From NCBI RefSeq assembly GCF_003369915.1, contig NW_022881614.1, forward strand, positions 28,031,326 through 28,095,325: a stretch of DNA of 64,000 bases, in the 5' to 3' direction. Positions 46,901 through 58,800 of the stretch are shown here, one piece after another. A program made the position numbers and the translations under genes. The notes under the pieces are model-generated. The model worked only from the letters and a program-made list of their open reading frames with translations, was not told where the DNA came from and did not search any database. This DNA comes from Drosophila miranda (lineage: Eukaryota > Arthropoda > Insecta > Diptera > Drosophilidae). The first letter of the stretch is position 1, and every line of letters begins with the position of its first letter.

Positions 46901-48533
46901 TTCTCTGGCTTGGGCTTGTGAGCCGCCACAGCGCTCACAGTAGAGGAGATAGCAGCCGCTGTGACAGGATGCACAGCAGCAACATGGGCTATGGGATCAG
47001 GAAAAGCAGCAATGGGAGTTAGGCTTAATATACCACCGAAGACGCACTCACCTTTCGACTCCTCTTGTCTTATCTGAGTAATGCTGGCTCCAGATGCTAT
47101 TGGAGCCTTCGGCAGTATGGCCTTATTGCTGCCGGTCTCAAAAAGCTTTATACGCTCCTTAAGTGACAGCTCGCACGGATACTTTTGGAAGCGGTGTCCT
47201 CCTTGCATCTGCCCTCCAGCGCCCGCTTTGTTTTCAAAGATGGCTGCTCGCCCAGATACTAAGCCAGACTTGACGCTTGTACCGGAGACAGAAGCTATTT
47301 TCGTGGATACCGCTGCTGAAGCGGTGGGCCCAAAAGTCCTGGCCACCTTGCTGAAAGCCGTCGATTTTCTCGGAACTGGCGGCTTGGCAGTGTCAGTTGC
47401 AGTGGCTGCCGCCTCTCCCTGTTTGGCATAATCATAGGTATGTTTAATGGTGGACGAATCACGGCGTTGAAAACCTTGGGCCTCCAATGAGCTTAGTACC
47501 TTGGGATCCCATTTCAATTGCTTTGTTTTCCCGCCTTCGTCGCCCTCGTCTCGCTTAGGCGGTTGCGGGGCAGGTCCTTTCTCTCCCCGCCGGCTGGGCA
47601 AATCAGGTTTGGTTGGAGGTACTGCCACTGCTTCAATTGGTCTGTGCACATCGTGATGCGCTGTGTCGTCTTCCCACTGGTTAATGGTGTCGGCCAGTGC
47701 AGCCAGCTTGCCTAATCGCTGTTTGCCCTGACGAGGACACCGTCGACTTGAGTCGTCGTCATCGTCACCTGCATGGAACTGCGCCTCCGTACGATGGATG
47801 GGAGAGGACAGGTCGGCAGTATTGGAGTACAAGTCACCCATTCGCTTCAATTGACTCCTCGAGGTGTCCCGCAATCTTGCCAGCGGCTGATTGATCGCCT
47901 GGACGGGATTATCCACAGCACCGCCAGGCGTCTCCTCGTCATCCGTCACCTCTTGCTCTTGAATTTCAACTTGCACCTAATGTACATACATATGTGTGAA
48001 ACAGCGAAGCACAATGAGGAAACTCAATGACAAAGGACACCACCAAAACAAATAGCACCGAGACAAAGACTAGGGCACGGGAGTGAACACGGGGAAATGA
48101 GGACTGAGTAGAGGCAAAACTTGCCTTGGCTGATGTTATGTTTATCTCGATGCCCATTTCCATGTTTTCTTTGTTGATGGCCGCATAGTGACGCAGCGGC
48201 TTGGTCGGCGATGCCTCCAGCAATGCCTTGTCCAGGATCACAACTTTGCCGCCGCCGCTGCTGCTACTGCTGCTGCTGATACTGTGACCTGCTGGCGAGT
48301 GACTCCTGTTGGGCATAGGCTTCGTGGGTTCCAAATTTTGAGCCACCGAAGATGATGCTACGCTGCACTCGGTTAAAGGAAATTTGCTGGCGTTGCTGAT
48401 GCCGAGCGCGCGACTGCGCTGTTCCGCCTTTTCAAGCATGTGCTGGAAAATTGCAACACAAATGCAAATCAGTTAGACAAAGGGCTTCACTGTGTGCGGG
48501 GCCAAAACGTTGTACCTGAGTGAAGGGGTCCAT
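43987..48533 (-). pseudogene. scra: Anillin copy 4 (single-base deletions)
   Basis: Exons (descending): 48,516-48,533; 48,125-48,442; 47,052-47,976; 46,611-46,988; 46,387-46,555; 46,080-46,212; 45,827-46,014; 45,569-45,771; 45,139-45,508; 44,778-45,076; 43,987-44,716. The first six exons are intact. Four single-base losses are seen: a G at the last codon of exon 7 (near 45,828), an A-run base in exon 8 (near 45,729), and two near 44,019 and 44,033 that end the PH domain about a dozen residues early (FNKA then stop). All four are in homopolymers, as are many differences in the flanking non-coding sequence, so assembly error is a real alternative. It is the unit that keeps the original right-hand neighbour. 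Confidence 0.9.
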
Positions 48534-49156
48534 TTTTGTTGCTGATGCCGCTGCAAATGATGCTATGAATGCGAATATTTATTGCGCGCACTTCAAATAT
48601 TGTTTTTTCTACTGGCACTACACAATTTTTTTGCTGTCTGCGTCGTTTTGTTTTTTTTTTTTCTTGTTTTCTGACTCCTTACGCGACCGATGTTGTTCGA
48701 AATTATGCGCGTCGCTTTTTTTTCGGCGGTAGGAAATATACGGTCCGACCCTCAGAAATATACCAAAATATGCGGTCTCATTTGAAAAATATACCGCAAA
48801 TATACTGACGAATTCAAGTTGTAATTTACATATTCCTCGTTTTTGATATTCCATGGAATATTACTAGCTACATAGAACATTTAGCCATGCCCAGACAGTT
48901 TAATACGATTGATGAAGCAATTTTCTACTTGATTGGCCTAATTTAAGTAATTGCTTTTATTGGATTTCTATATAACGTTGAAAATTAAATTTAATAGATT
49001 CATGAAATTGGCAAAATATACCATTATATACCGATATACCGTAAAAATACCGAGAAGTATTAAAAATACCGTAAACGGTCGCACTGCAGTTTGTTTTGAG
49101 CGTGCAATTTTGTATTTATTTAAAAACATGTTATTCTTGTAGGAAACTATTGGAAT
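48534..49156. promoter_or_regulatory. Divergent promoter region of anillin and the zinc-ribbon gene
   Basis: The two genes start head to head 623 bp apart. The region holds several matches to the Drosophila core-promoter element GGTATWTTT: GGTATATTTTT and GGTATATTTC on the - strand near 48,760-48,800, and GGTATTTTTACGGTATAT near 49,030-49,055 as read on the - strand. It also holds GGTCGCACTG near 49,078, close to the GGTCACACTR motif that often accompanies that element. Neither TATA box nor start site is certain. Copies lie upstream of each anillin copy (27,213-27,837; 34,320-34,945; 41,429-42,057). Confidence 0.55.
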
Positions 49157-49914
49157 ATGGCCGAGCAAAAGACAGTAGACTTTGTGTGGAACTGCGCAAA
49201 CAAACTGGAAGCACAATCGCACGTCGAACGGCTGCTAAAATCCCATTACATGTGAGTGGCATATGCAGATATCCTTTGGGACCCAAAATCCAATCATCTT
49301 TTGCAGTACAACCTGTCGAAAATTCGCCTGACACAACGTGCAACTTCCCGAAGACAGCTGCGGAGCGGCACGGATATGCGCCCGCTGTGGAAACCAGTGG
49401 ACCGATGGCAACTAACAGCTCCACCTGCAGCCCCAGCGCCTGGCGGACACTGCCAAAAGAAAAAGACTCGTCGCAAAGCTGGAAATGGCCAAGGCGAGTC
49501 AACAGAAAGGCTTGCTGAGCACTGTGGCAAGGAACAGGGCCAAGTGGCTGAGGAAGCACATGACCAGCAACATTGTGAGTGGCAGCAACTTCGTTTTTAT
49601 AGAACTCTCTTTAAAACTAACTGCATTTTCAGGTTGTGGACTGCGCCGTTTGTCAGCAGAAGACAATGCTGTCACTGGAAAAGCGAAAGGGGAAGAAACG
49701 GGATAAAGCCAACGATGAAACAATAGCAAGCACAACGCCGACGTCACTTGAGGAGACTGCAGCCACAAACCAACAAAAAGGAAACAAAAAGATGGTCGTG
49801 AATAAAGATATTAAAGCAGGCCCGAAGATTCCACAGCAGGAAAAGGCAAAGGCGCCCACAACTCCAGCACGCCCCACGAAATCTACCAAACACAAAACTC
49901 CGAAGCAAAAGTAG
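49157..49914 (+). pseudogene. Zinc-ribbon protein gene, C18orf21/UPF0711-like, with two in-frame stops
   Basis: Three exons with consistent phase: 49,157-49,251, 49,307-49,574 and 49,633-49,914 (645 nt, 215 codons, introns of 55 and 58 nt). The product starts MAEQKTVDFVWNCANKLEAQ, has a C-x2-C pair (CARCGNQW) and, about 70 residues later, a second pair (CAVCQQK), then a Lys-rich tail. Spacing and order resemble the C18orf21/Rpp21-like zinc ribbons associated with RNase P/MRP; this is a resemblance only. Two stops interrupt the frame: TGA at 49,329-49,331 and TAA at 49,413-49,415 (probably from TAC or TAT, since QLHLQPQRL continues in frame). Exon 1 and part of intron 1 are duplicated in the array. 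Confidence 0.65.
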
Positions 49915-52204
49915 CGTGCCAAGCAAAAGCGAAAAGCGCTTGCCAATGGACTTAAGTACACAAGATTGTTGTTTAGTTGAATGAAAATACTTGTTATTGC
50001 ACATAATTAAGCATTAGCACAATACTAAACCCATTGGGGCATGAATCAAAATCGAGTCTTTGTGGTGCTGAACGGGCAGAGATCGAATCGATGGTTGCCA
50101 CCGCCGGCCCCATTATTGAACCAGAGCGAGCGAGCGAGCGACTTGCTGGCTGGCCACTTGATAAAAATAAGCCGATGTGGGAACCTGTTATCCAGGCCGG
50201 CCTGGGTCGAGTCACGCAACGGCAATGGAGCTATCATTGCTGCAGTTGGAGCAACATTGCTGCTGCCACTCCCGTCTAGACGTCCACACTCAAGGTTGCC
50301 AAGGTATTGCGCAGCGAACAGGGCCAGCATATTTAATTTATTTCTCGAAGGGCAACATTTAATTAAAATTGAGTTGTTTGCTATAGCCATGTCTCCTCGT
50401 CAACGTCCTTCATGGTGCTTCCAAAAAAGGCCACAGACGCGGCTCCGCCACAGATTGGCTTCCCTGCTTCTCTAAAGGCTCTCGGATTTCTTGGTCGCAG
50501 AAGAAGCAGCAGCAGCTGCGGCAACAACATCTGCCTGCTACCGCTTTCTTGTTTGCTGCCCACATTAGAAGATTTCTGGTTATTTAAGTTGGTTTTGGCA
50601 TGAAGGAGCCTGTGTTTGCTCGCACCGTTTTGGTCATGATGGGCACTAAAATATTATATCAAAGGCGAGCTCTGCAAAACAGATATTTTGGGTAGGGTAG
50701 GTAGTTGTTGGTGTGGCACTAGGACTGGCCCAAACTAAGCTTTTGCCTCTACTAACGTGCCGGCCGGCTTTCCAGCGGTGTCTCCAGCGTTTCCCCAAAA
50801 ACGAAACGAAACGTAATAAAATGATTTGCGAAAACACACACACTCTCTCTCACAGACAGACCCGATTGGGTTCCACGACGCTCGGGCACTCGGCTCCTCT
50901 GCTTCTGCTCCCACTGCGAGCAAACAACAGCCCAGTGGAGCGGCGGCCGTCAGTTGATTCTCGCGCACCGAACAAGCCGCGCTTGATTCTCTACTCAGAG
51001 CGTGGAAATGGCTGCCGATCGTTCTTAGGCGAGTGCAGAAACAGAAACAGAGGACGGAAAAGAAAATGTGTCAACGTTGTCAGTGCAAACAAGCGCAAAG
51101 TGTAATCGTGTGCTTTAAAGTCAACAAGAACTGAAACCGTATGCAAAACTAAATTCTGTGCGTGGATACATTTCGTAATTTGCGGGTCCGGGCTGCAGGA
51201 AGGCGACCCGTCAGAGGCCGTCGTTGGAAAATGACCGGAAATGCACACACATCTATGGAGGCAGAGAGAGAGAGAGAGAGACGACGACGACGAGACCAAC
51301 TGACACGCCTGCGCACAGGCTATTCCCCGTTTCTTGCCGGAAAAGCCTCTACGAAAACATATTTGTCGGAAAGCAATAGCCTAGTCTGACCAATTTCAAA
51401 GAAGCTCTGGCCAGAAGAAACAGAAGTTTAGGGTTTCGTTTCACATGTGTGTTCAATTAATAAAAAAAAAGAAATGTTATGGCGGCGATAAATTGCGATG
51501 CCACCGTACAACAATAACAACTAACGGCAGCCAAGTGCAAATAATATTACAATTTGCGTTTATGGTGGTATTAAAACTAAAAAGTAAAAGCGTGTACCCC
51601 CAGCAAGTGCTGGGAGAGACGGTCAACAGCACTTGGCACTCATTTGCATGGCGCTGGCGAAGCTCTTTGTTGCTTTCCGGCGACGACACGCGTCGCCATT
51701 CAGACGAGTCACAATCAAAAGGCTTGGCCGGAGAAGGTGGAGGCCCAGGCCAAGGCACAGGCACTGCCCCTTCTGTAAGTTTGTGTCTTTGTGGCACACA
51801 TGTATGTACATATGTACATACATATGTATAACTATGTTCAATTCTTAGCCACAAAACAGTGGAAACCGCAAGTGACAGAGGAGGTAGAGATAGAGGAAGA
51901 TATAGAGATTCACTTGGCTACACCCCGAGAAGTTCACAGTGCCATTGGGCGCCCGAAACAGATTTCTTAATAACGTTTAATGACAAATACTGTACACAAG
52001 CGAGTGTAAAAATGTATATACTCGCAATCCCCTGTACCCAGTACTATGTAGTATAGTGGGGAAGAAAAACGAAAAGCATAACGTCATCAGCCGCTGATTT
52101 TTCATGAGTTTCCAGCCAAACGAAGCGTGCAACCAAAAAATAAAAAATGACAAAAAGAACGAGGGGTAACGTTGTGAGTTGCTGCGGACGCCGCAACTCG
52201 ACAG
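49915..52204. other. Non-coding stretch, possible 5' untranslated exons
   Basis: No convincing coding frame. Around 50,930-51,130 is sequence typical of a Drosophila 5' leader (a CAGTTGATTCTCGCGC start-like segment, then A-rich leader), which could belong to the PH-domain gene. There is a GA-rich run near 51,264-51,285 and a palindromic ATGTACATATGTACATACAT microsatellite near 51,801-51,828. Confidence 0.4.
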
Positions 52205-53224
52205 TTATACCCGATACTTAGTCAGTATGGCTCTCCTCCGGCAGACGCCGCTAATATTAAACGACACGACAAAGAGTGCGTGCGAGAGAGACAGAAAATC
52301 AGTCTGAGCGTGACGTCGGGCTTGATTTGTTCCTTTTGGGTATAAAAATGATCCGATCTGATCCAGATTCAGCAGTCTGATAGATATGGTCATTATCTAT
52401 GATTCTGCGTTTTTAGTTTTCTCGAATCTGCAATATTGTGGATGCAACAGATTTTCGTCCTTTGTGGGGGCGGAAGGAGGTGGGGCGAAATTCTGAGATA
52501 TACGTTTTATAGTGAGATCTAACAGAAGTGCGGATACCAAATTTGGTTACTCCAGCCTTAATAGTCTTTGAGATCTGTGGATGCCCCAGATTTTCGTCCT
52601 TTGCGGGGGCGGAAGGGGTTGTGGCGAAATTTGGACACGAAACGGTCAAGGTCCGATATCACAGGAGTGTGGATACCAAATTTGGTTGCTCTGGCTCTTA
52701 TACGTTCTGAGATCCTTGAACTCCTATTTTGCAATTGGCAAAACCGACCATGAAGAGCGAGAAAGTATGAAATTGTTTTCTTGATTCTGGCTATAATAAT
52801 TATACGATCTGGTTGAGATTTTACACTCTAGAACATATAGTCATCCTCTACGATTCTGCGTTTTTGGTTTTATCGTATCTTTAAAAATGTGGATGCCACA
52901 GATTTTCGTCCTTTGTGGGGGCGGACGTGGGCGGGGTGAAGTTTTGAAATATTTTTGTAGCAGTGACATATCACAGAAGTCTGGATCCAAAACAACGTTG
53001 CTCTAGCTTTTATAGTCTTTGAGCACTAGGCGCTGAAGGGGACGGACAGACGGACAGACGGACGGACGGACAGACAGACAGGGCTCAATCGACTCGGCTA
53101 TTGATGCTGACCAAGAATATATATACTTTATGGGGTCGGAGACGATTCCTTCTGGACGTTACACACATCCACTTTTACCACAAATCTAATATACCCCAAT
53201 ACTCATTTTGAGTATCGGGTATAA
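52205..53224. mobile_element. DINE-1/mini-me-like non-autonomous element
   Basis: The segment is bounded by a perfect 14-bp inverted repeat, TTATACCCGATACT at 52,205-52,218 and AGTATCGGGTATAA at 53,211-53,224. Inside are three diverged direct repeats, each with a core like CAGATTTTCGTCCTTTGNGG followed by a GCGGAAG block (near 52,450, 52,590 and 52,898). Near the right end are a GACGGACAGACGG microsatellite (53,040-53,082) and a TATATATACTTTATGGGGTCGG block. A (GTCY)n tract next to such a block is the hallmark of mini-me/DINE-1 type elements in Drosophila. No protein frame is supported. Confidence 0.75.
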
Positions 53225-54937
53225 AAATGCGATTCAAGCGCAATACAAATTGTATTGTGTAACGGTTGCGGTTGGACAATACCGATTCAAAATAGGCTAT
53301 CGCTATGGTGCTCGGATATCGCATGCAATAACCTTGGGCCAATTATCGCTGCAGGGCATAGTATAGTTGGGGTGGGTGCAAGCAAGCTCGAGGTAGGGAA
53401 CAGCTGAGCTGAGCTGCCGTAAGTGCTGTGCAGCGCATCGCAACGGAGCTTTCGAAGCCGAGCTTTAAGATCGGTAAGCTCTTATTTAAGCAGTGCAAAA
53501 GCACCAGAACGTTCTCTTTCGAAAATTTGAATCTGTGCAGCCGGTGGCTATCTCCGCGTCGGTAGCAAATATATAACTAAATCGACCACATGTATGCCCA
53601 AGAGAAAAGAAAAGTAACCCAAATAAGTGCCACAAAGACAAACCGAAAAGAAATAAAACGGAACGGGGAAAATCCCACACGGTGGGCGCGCCGCAAAAAT
53701 TGGGCGAAAATTAATAACCGTGCGCCGAGAAAACTAGCAAGAAACTACCCTGGCGAAAAGTGCATATTTGCCCCCGCCTATGCGCCGCTAACTCGCTGTC
53801 TGCGACGGCCTAGAAGACGCCGCCACGGATCCGGACCCAGATTTCGTAGATTGTAATTTTTTTTTTTGGTTCCTTCTGAGCACTTATATGACTATGTAAC
53901 TTTCCTTAACTCTGCGTCACAGTCCTACCTCGATAGGCGGGAATGTGAAAGTTCCCAAAACGGAATTTATTTTTGCGGGTTGGAGACCGAAAAACTTAAT
54001 CATAAAGTAACAGACTACAAAAAAAAAAAAACAAAAAAAAAACCTTTTCATACCCCTCCTATTTACCAATCCCCCTCCGACCTGGGCACACATTAACATG
54101 GTTTCCACAGCTCCACAACGAAAGGCGCCTTTCAGCGAGGGACCACTGTATTAAAGCCGTAAGTGACCCAATTTCAATTTTCTCCTTTGCGCCTGTCTTC
54201 GTCAAAATCTAAACCGCATGCGCAGCGGCCAGCCGCTGCTGATAAGAGAGCACAACGCTTGCGTTCCACACGCTCGAAGCTTTTCGGTCTCTTCGGTGCC
54301 AATTCTGCTAAGCTTGCCTTGCTCGCATTCCCTGCATGGAAACGTAGTCAAGCCATACACTAACCAACATAGAAAAAAAAACTCTTCAACCCAGAAAAAA
54401 AAAAAAAAAATAATTTATAATGTTTAATTAAATTTCGTTTTGGCTCACCATTGCTGATCGCTGGTATGACCCCCGCTGCTTTTGAAAATTTTTTTGATTT
54501 TTATTTTTTTTCCTTTATACATACCTAATTTACTTATTTCGAATATCCTATATTATATTCCTATCTTTTTTATTTATACTCCACCGTTTATATATACCTA
54601 TATCTATAAATTTTTGTTTCCTCCTTAGGGATTAAGACTCCTATTTTTTTTTCCATTCCACTAATTTTTTTTCTTGAATTGCCTGCTGATTGTAGTTCAA
54701 TACTTGTGTTATTTTTGGAAGTGAAACTTGGTTTGCTAGTTTTTGATTGAAGCAACATGTCTATGATGAAGTACAACGAAATATATTGAATTTTATTAGC
54801 AATGAACATGGAGTAGACTTATAATTTCCTAGGGACAGGGTGACGTAATGGGGTAGGGTAAGAATTTTAGGGATTTCCAGAACCTTCGCACCACTGGAAA
54901 TCATGGAAGGGTGGGTATAGAATCGTGTGGGCACCGT
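53225..54937. other. Non-coding stretch with promoter-like segment
   Basis: No gene recognised. Around 53,400-53,590 is a GC-richer segment with AGCTGAGCTGAGCTG repeats and AGAACGTTCTCTTTCG, followed by an A-rich leader-like sequence. It may be a first exon or promoter of the PH-domain gene. Poly-A and poly-T runs lie near 54,020-54,040, 54,393-54,410 and 54,488-54,512. Confidence 0.35.
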
Positions 54938-55227
54938 CGGAGCGGTGGTCGCGGATCGCCGATGTCTTTGGAGCGGCACAGTGGGACCTTTGGCCGTCTC
55001 AGCTTGCTAAATTAGTTAGTTAGTCAATAAATATTTGCACACTGAAAAAATGTTAAACTTTGAGTGCTTATATCTCCTAAACTAAAACTATCTTGAAAAT
55101 TCGATTGGAAAATTCTCTATTAGATGCGTACATTAAATTTATCTAAAGCACTCATACAATTTTTTGACTATTTCGGCTGAGTCCCCACTGTGCCGCGCCA
55201 AAGACATCAGCGACCACGCTGCCCTAC
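54938..55227. repeat. Short inverted-repeat element (MITE-like)
   Basis: Two arms of roughly 40 bp are inverted copies. The left arm contains GATGTCTTTGGAGCGGCACA (54,961-54,980) then GTGGGACC; the right arm contains GTCCCCACTGTGCCGCGCCA (55,181-55,200) then AAGACATC. The arms flank about 190 bp of AT-rich sequence. The size and structure suggest a small non-autonomous DNA element or a hairpin. Family not recognised. Confidence 0.6.
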
Positions 55228-55838
55228 GGTTTCGGCACGCAGCACTGACATGCTTTCAGTGCGCTTGTGTGTGAAGCTAAAAGCCGTATATGCTGCGGGC
55301 GAAACCGGTTTATGGCCGTGCCGACCTAGGACATACACACATATACACAACTACAAGCATATTTCTGGGTTGGCTCGAGCTCGTGCTGACCGAAGCCGAG
55401 TAGCACTTCGGAGCCGAAGGTAGCGTAAAAGAGAATTGAAGTACTAGCCCCGCGCGCCCGTACCATGAAGCGTCAAACGAAAATTGAAAAAGCATTTGTT
55501 CCTCATGCGACATCTTGGTATTGTATAGTCTTTGGTTGAATACTTGTTCTGTAGATCGTTTGATTTCTCGCTCGGGTTTTATTGTGGCTTCTCTGGCGGT
55601 TGTTTTTGGATTCGGATCTGTCATGTTCATCGAATGCACACAGTTTTGCCTTTTTGCCTTAGAAATTAACAGTTTGCTGTCAAAAGTAGATAACACATTT
55701 TATAAGATCACATGCACTGTTTATTGCGGGGTAAATGGTTGGAAATGGGGATGTGGTATTGTATAGTCTTTGATTCAACGCATATTAACGCAAAGCGCTT
55801 CAAATTAACACTGAAAAACAAACAGAAAAAAATATAAA
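55228..55838. other. Non-coding stretch upstream of the PH-domain gene
   Basis: No coding frame supported. A direct repeat of about 25 bp (GGTATTGTATAGTCTTTG plus similar flanks) occurs near 55,516 and 55,757. It probably includes the 5' untranslated region of the gene starting at 55,839. Confidence 0.4.
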
Positions 55839-58800
55839 ATGGATACAATGGCAACTACTAAACGGCCAGAAATGGAACAGTTTTTGTTGGGTAAGTGTAA
55901 TTATCTTCAACTAAAAACCCGAATATTCAGCACATTACGAAAGCAAACCGAACAACAAAACTAAAAGCAGTTACTGGCAGATTCATCATTAAGACTTTGT
56001 TCGTTTTGCATAGTCAAAAATTACATGCATACACAAAATCTTGTATAGAAAACTTCGGACCTTGAGCCTGCCCGCCCGGGGCGCACTCCACAGATAGAGC
56101 AGAGCAGACAAGAGCAGTACAGACGAGATCCGATCCAACTGAAACTTCAACACATAAACATTAATAATAACCCTATGTATTATTGACTCATTCCACGACG
56201 TCGATGGGGCCAACTTTAAATACGCTTTTGTTCTGGCTCATGCTCTTGTTTTTTGTGTACACTTTGTCGAAGGCGTTTGGCTCTGTCGTTTTGGCCGCTG
56301 TTCCATTGAAGCATAAATACATATGTACATATGTATATACAGTCCGTATGCCCGCAAGGTATACCATAAAAAGAGGATAAACGAAGCTCAAAGCGCTTGT
56401 TTAAACCTCCGTCTCTGGGCTATATTTTAACAAGTTTTTGTACTGTAGTGTAGGAACCATATCAAAAAGTTCGAGCGGAGCGAACAGAGCAATATTCAAA
56501 GTTTCGAATTTATCTTAGATTGGTACTGCAGAAGGGATAAACTGAACTCCTTTTGGATTCAATATATCATAATGACGAAATAAAATGGAAATCTTTCCTT
56601 GAATACATATTAAAGTATGCTTGGGTATTTCCACTTACCTATCGAAGACAAGACTAAGAGCTCAGAAGAGACGAGAAAGGATGAAAGAATAGCCCCTTCA
56701 CTACTACTAACATCTGTAAATTCTATTTAGTTTTGTTGAATGAGCATCTCTTGTTCGGTTTTCAAGCATAGCACTCTCTGTTGCTGGTGGCTTATTCACA
56801 TAAACAGAAGTATTACGATTACAGACTTATTCATAGTTTGCGTGTTCAAATTTTAACAAGATTTCTTGCAAATTTCTTTACTTTTCGGTTTACTTTTAAA
56901 TAATTTATATATTTTTGTATGTACATATGTATGAACCACAAAAAACTTAGCTTAGCAAGGGAGGAGACGGAGAGAAGAATTAAAAAAAAATACAAAATAA
57001 AAAAACGCCGTCGAAGAGTTTACTTTCTTAGTCAGTGAAATTATTTTTAATTGCCGCGGTCAATTCGCAGTTGACTCTTGAGCGAGAGAGCTTATGAGGT
57101 CATTCATGTTTAGTCTTGGGGCTGGGGCTGGTGCTCGGCTGTTACTGGCACTGATACTGGGCCAGAGCCAGCCCAGAGCAATTAACTTAAGCATTGCCTG
57201 TCCGCTTCCTGCTCTGCTCTGAGTCACTGCAAAAGACACTGCTGCCAGCTAATTGCCCTCCGCAGAGGGAATGGAAATGGGATGGCTCTTGCTCAACTGC
57301 GGCTGGCAGGGGGAGGGCAGGCTATTAAGGCCAATGATGCGTTTCGAAATTAATGGCTAATAGGCCGCCACCATATTTAGCAAGAACAGAGCAAGAACCA
57401 AACCCAACCGAACATTAGAACTCATGGCGGTGATCTTTTCGTCTCGTTGCAGATGTGCGCGCCCACTTTCGTGCCTCGCTGGAGACATCCGAGTACGAAA
57501 ACACCTCGAATCTCTTCCACATGATGGCCGCCGAACAGACGGCATAGCTGCTGGAGCGCTGCGAGCTGCTGCTGGCGGGTTTTTCAGACGCAGACGTCCA
57601 GGTGCCAGCTCCAAGCATCAAGTCGAATGGGAATGGAATGGGCGACTGTGTCGATAGCAAAGTGGGCGCGGAGACCGGTCCCAGTTGCTATCTGGAGATG
57701 TTGTCCTCGCCCAGTTATTTGCCTGGAACCTCCAGTAATTAGTAATTACCCCTAATTGCAGTGGCCGCTTCGCGGGAGTATATCGATCTGAGCAGCAGTG
57801 GCTCCTTGGACAGTGACAAGACTTTTCGCTTCTCCGCCAACCAACCAGGAGCAGGTTCAGCGTCTAAGGATGATAAGGAACAGCAGCTGTATGAGACCTG
57901 CCAGAGCCAGGGTCAGGGCCAAGACCAGGGCGAGGATGAGACGCAAAAGGTCATAACCTTCACCCACGAGCTGATAATTGACTGTCCATACGCGGACCTT
58001 CCCGCCGGACACCTGTCTCTGCAGAGATCTAACAAATACGGACAGCTTCAGCGGATCGTACCAAAGCGCTCGTTCTTCGATCAGACCAGAAAGTGCTACT
58101 GCGGCATCCTCAACGAGTGGATGCTCTGCTATGCGGATGGTCCGACTGCCTGCCGGCCCAGCAGCAGTCTCTACCTGAAAAGCTCCGCCATTGAGATCGA
58201 GCACTTTGGCGAGGGGAAGCGGCGCGACAGTTGCTTCCAGATAACCACCGATGATCCCAACAAGAAGTTCGTTTACCAGGCCAGCAACGAGGTCGATGCC
58301 AAAGAGTGGATCCACGCCATTGAGGCAGCCATACGTGGCGATGCCAGCACCACTGTACACCAGTCCCTGAAGAGCCCGCTTCCACGCAAACTGCCCACAC
58401 CGCCAGTCACGAAGAGAACAAACTACTCAAACTACTACTTACGAAGAGCCTTCGCCCATTTACAACCTTACCGTGGATTTGTCGGGGACGCCACCCAAAC
58501 TGCCTGAGAAGACCCACAGTCCAAGCGCCCTGGCCAGGCGCTTTGAGTATGACGTGCCAAAGTGTCCGCCGCAGCCGCTGCAGGAAGCGACATCATCCGT
58601 CGGGGAGGTGGAAACGATGGTGCTACTTAATGATGGCGGAACCAAGGCGCAGACACAGCCACAACCACAACCGTCCAGTCTGCACGGCAGTCTGGTCATG
58701 GACTTCCACGCCAAGGTAAAGACCGTCCACAGTGAGCTGTCTACTCAGCTGTCGCCAGGCGGTCCCAGTCCGGAGCGCCTGAAGAAGGCGCTGCAACAGC

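Larger units (their letters stand above)
21326..49295. repeat. Four-unit tandem array carrying anillin
   Basis: Direct tandem repeat with units at 21,326-27,981 (6,656 bp), 27,982-35,089 (7,108 bp), 35,090-42,201 (7,112 bp) and 42,202-49,295 (7,094 bp). Units are near-identical by eye. The left edge is in the last intron of FLVCR, ten bases before its acceptor. The right edge is in intron 1 of the zinc-ribbon gene. The three internal junctions share the filler CAAAAT between the two breakpoints. Only unit 1 has the rest of FLVCR on its left, and only unit 4 has the rest of the zinc-ribbon gene on its right. This is what expansion of a single-copy ancestral locus would leave. Confidence 0.95.

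Noticed and set aside
50041-50475. 144-codon + strand frame right of the zinc-ribbon gene
   Set aside because: Low-complexity composition, no recognisable domain, and overlapping frames of similar length on both strands.
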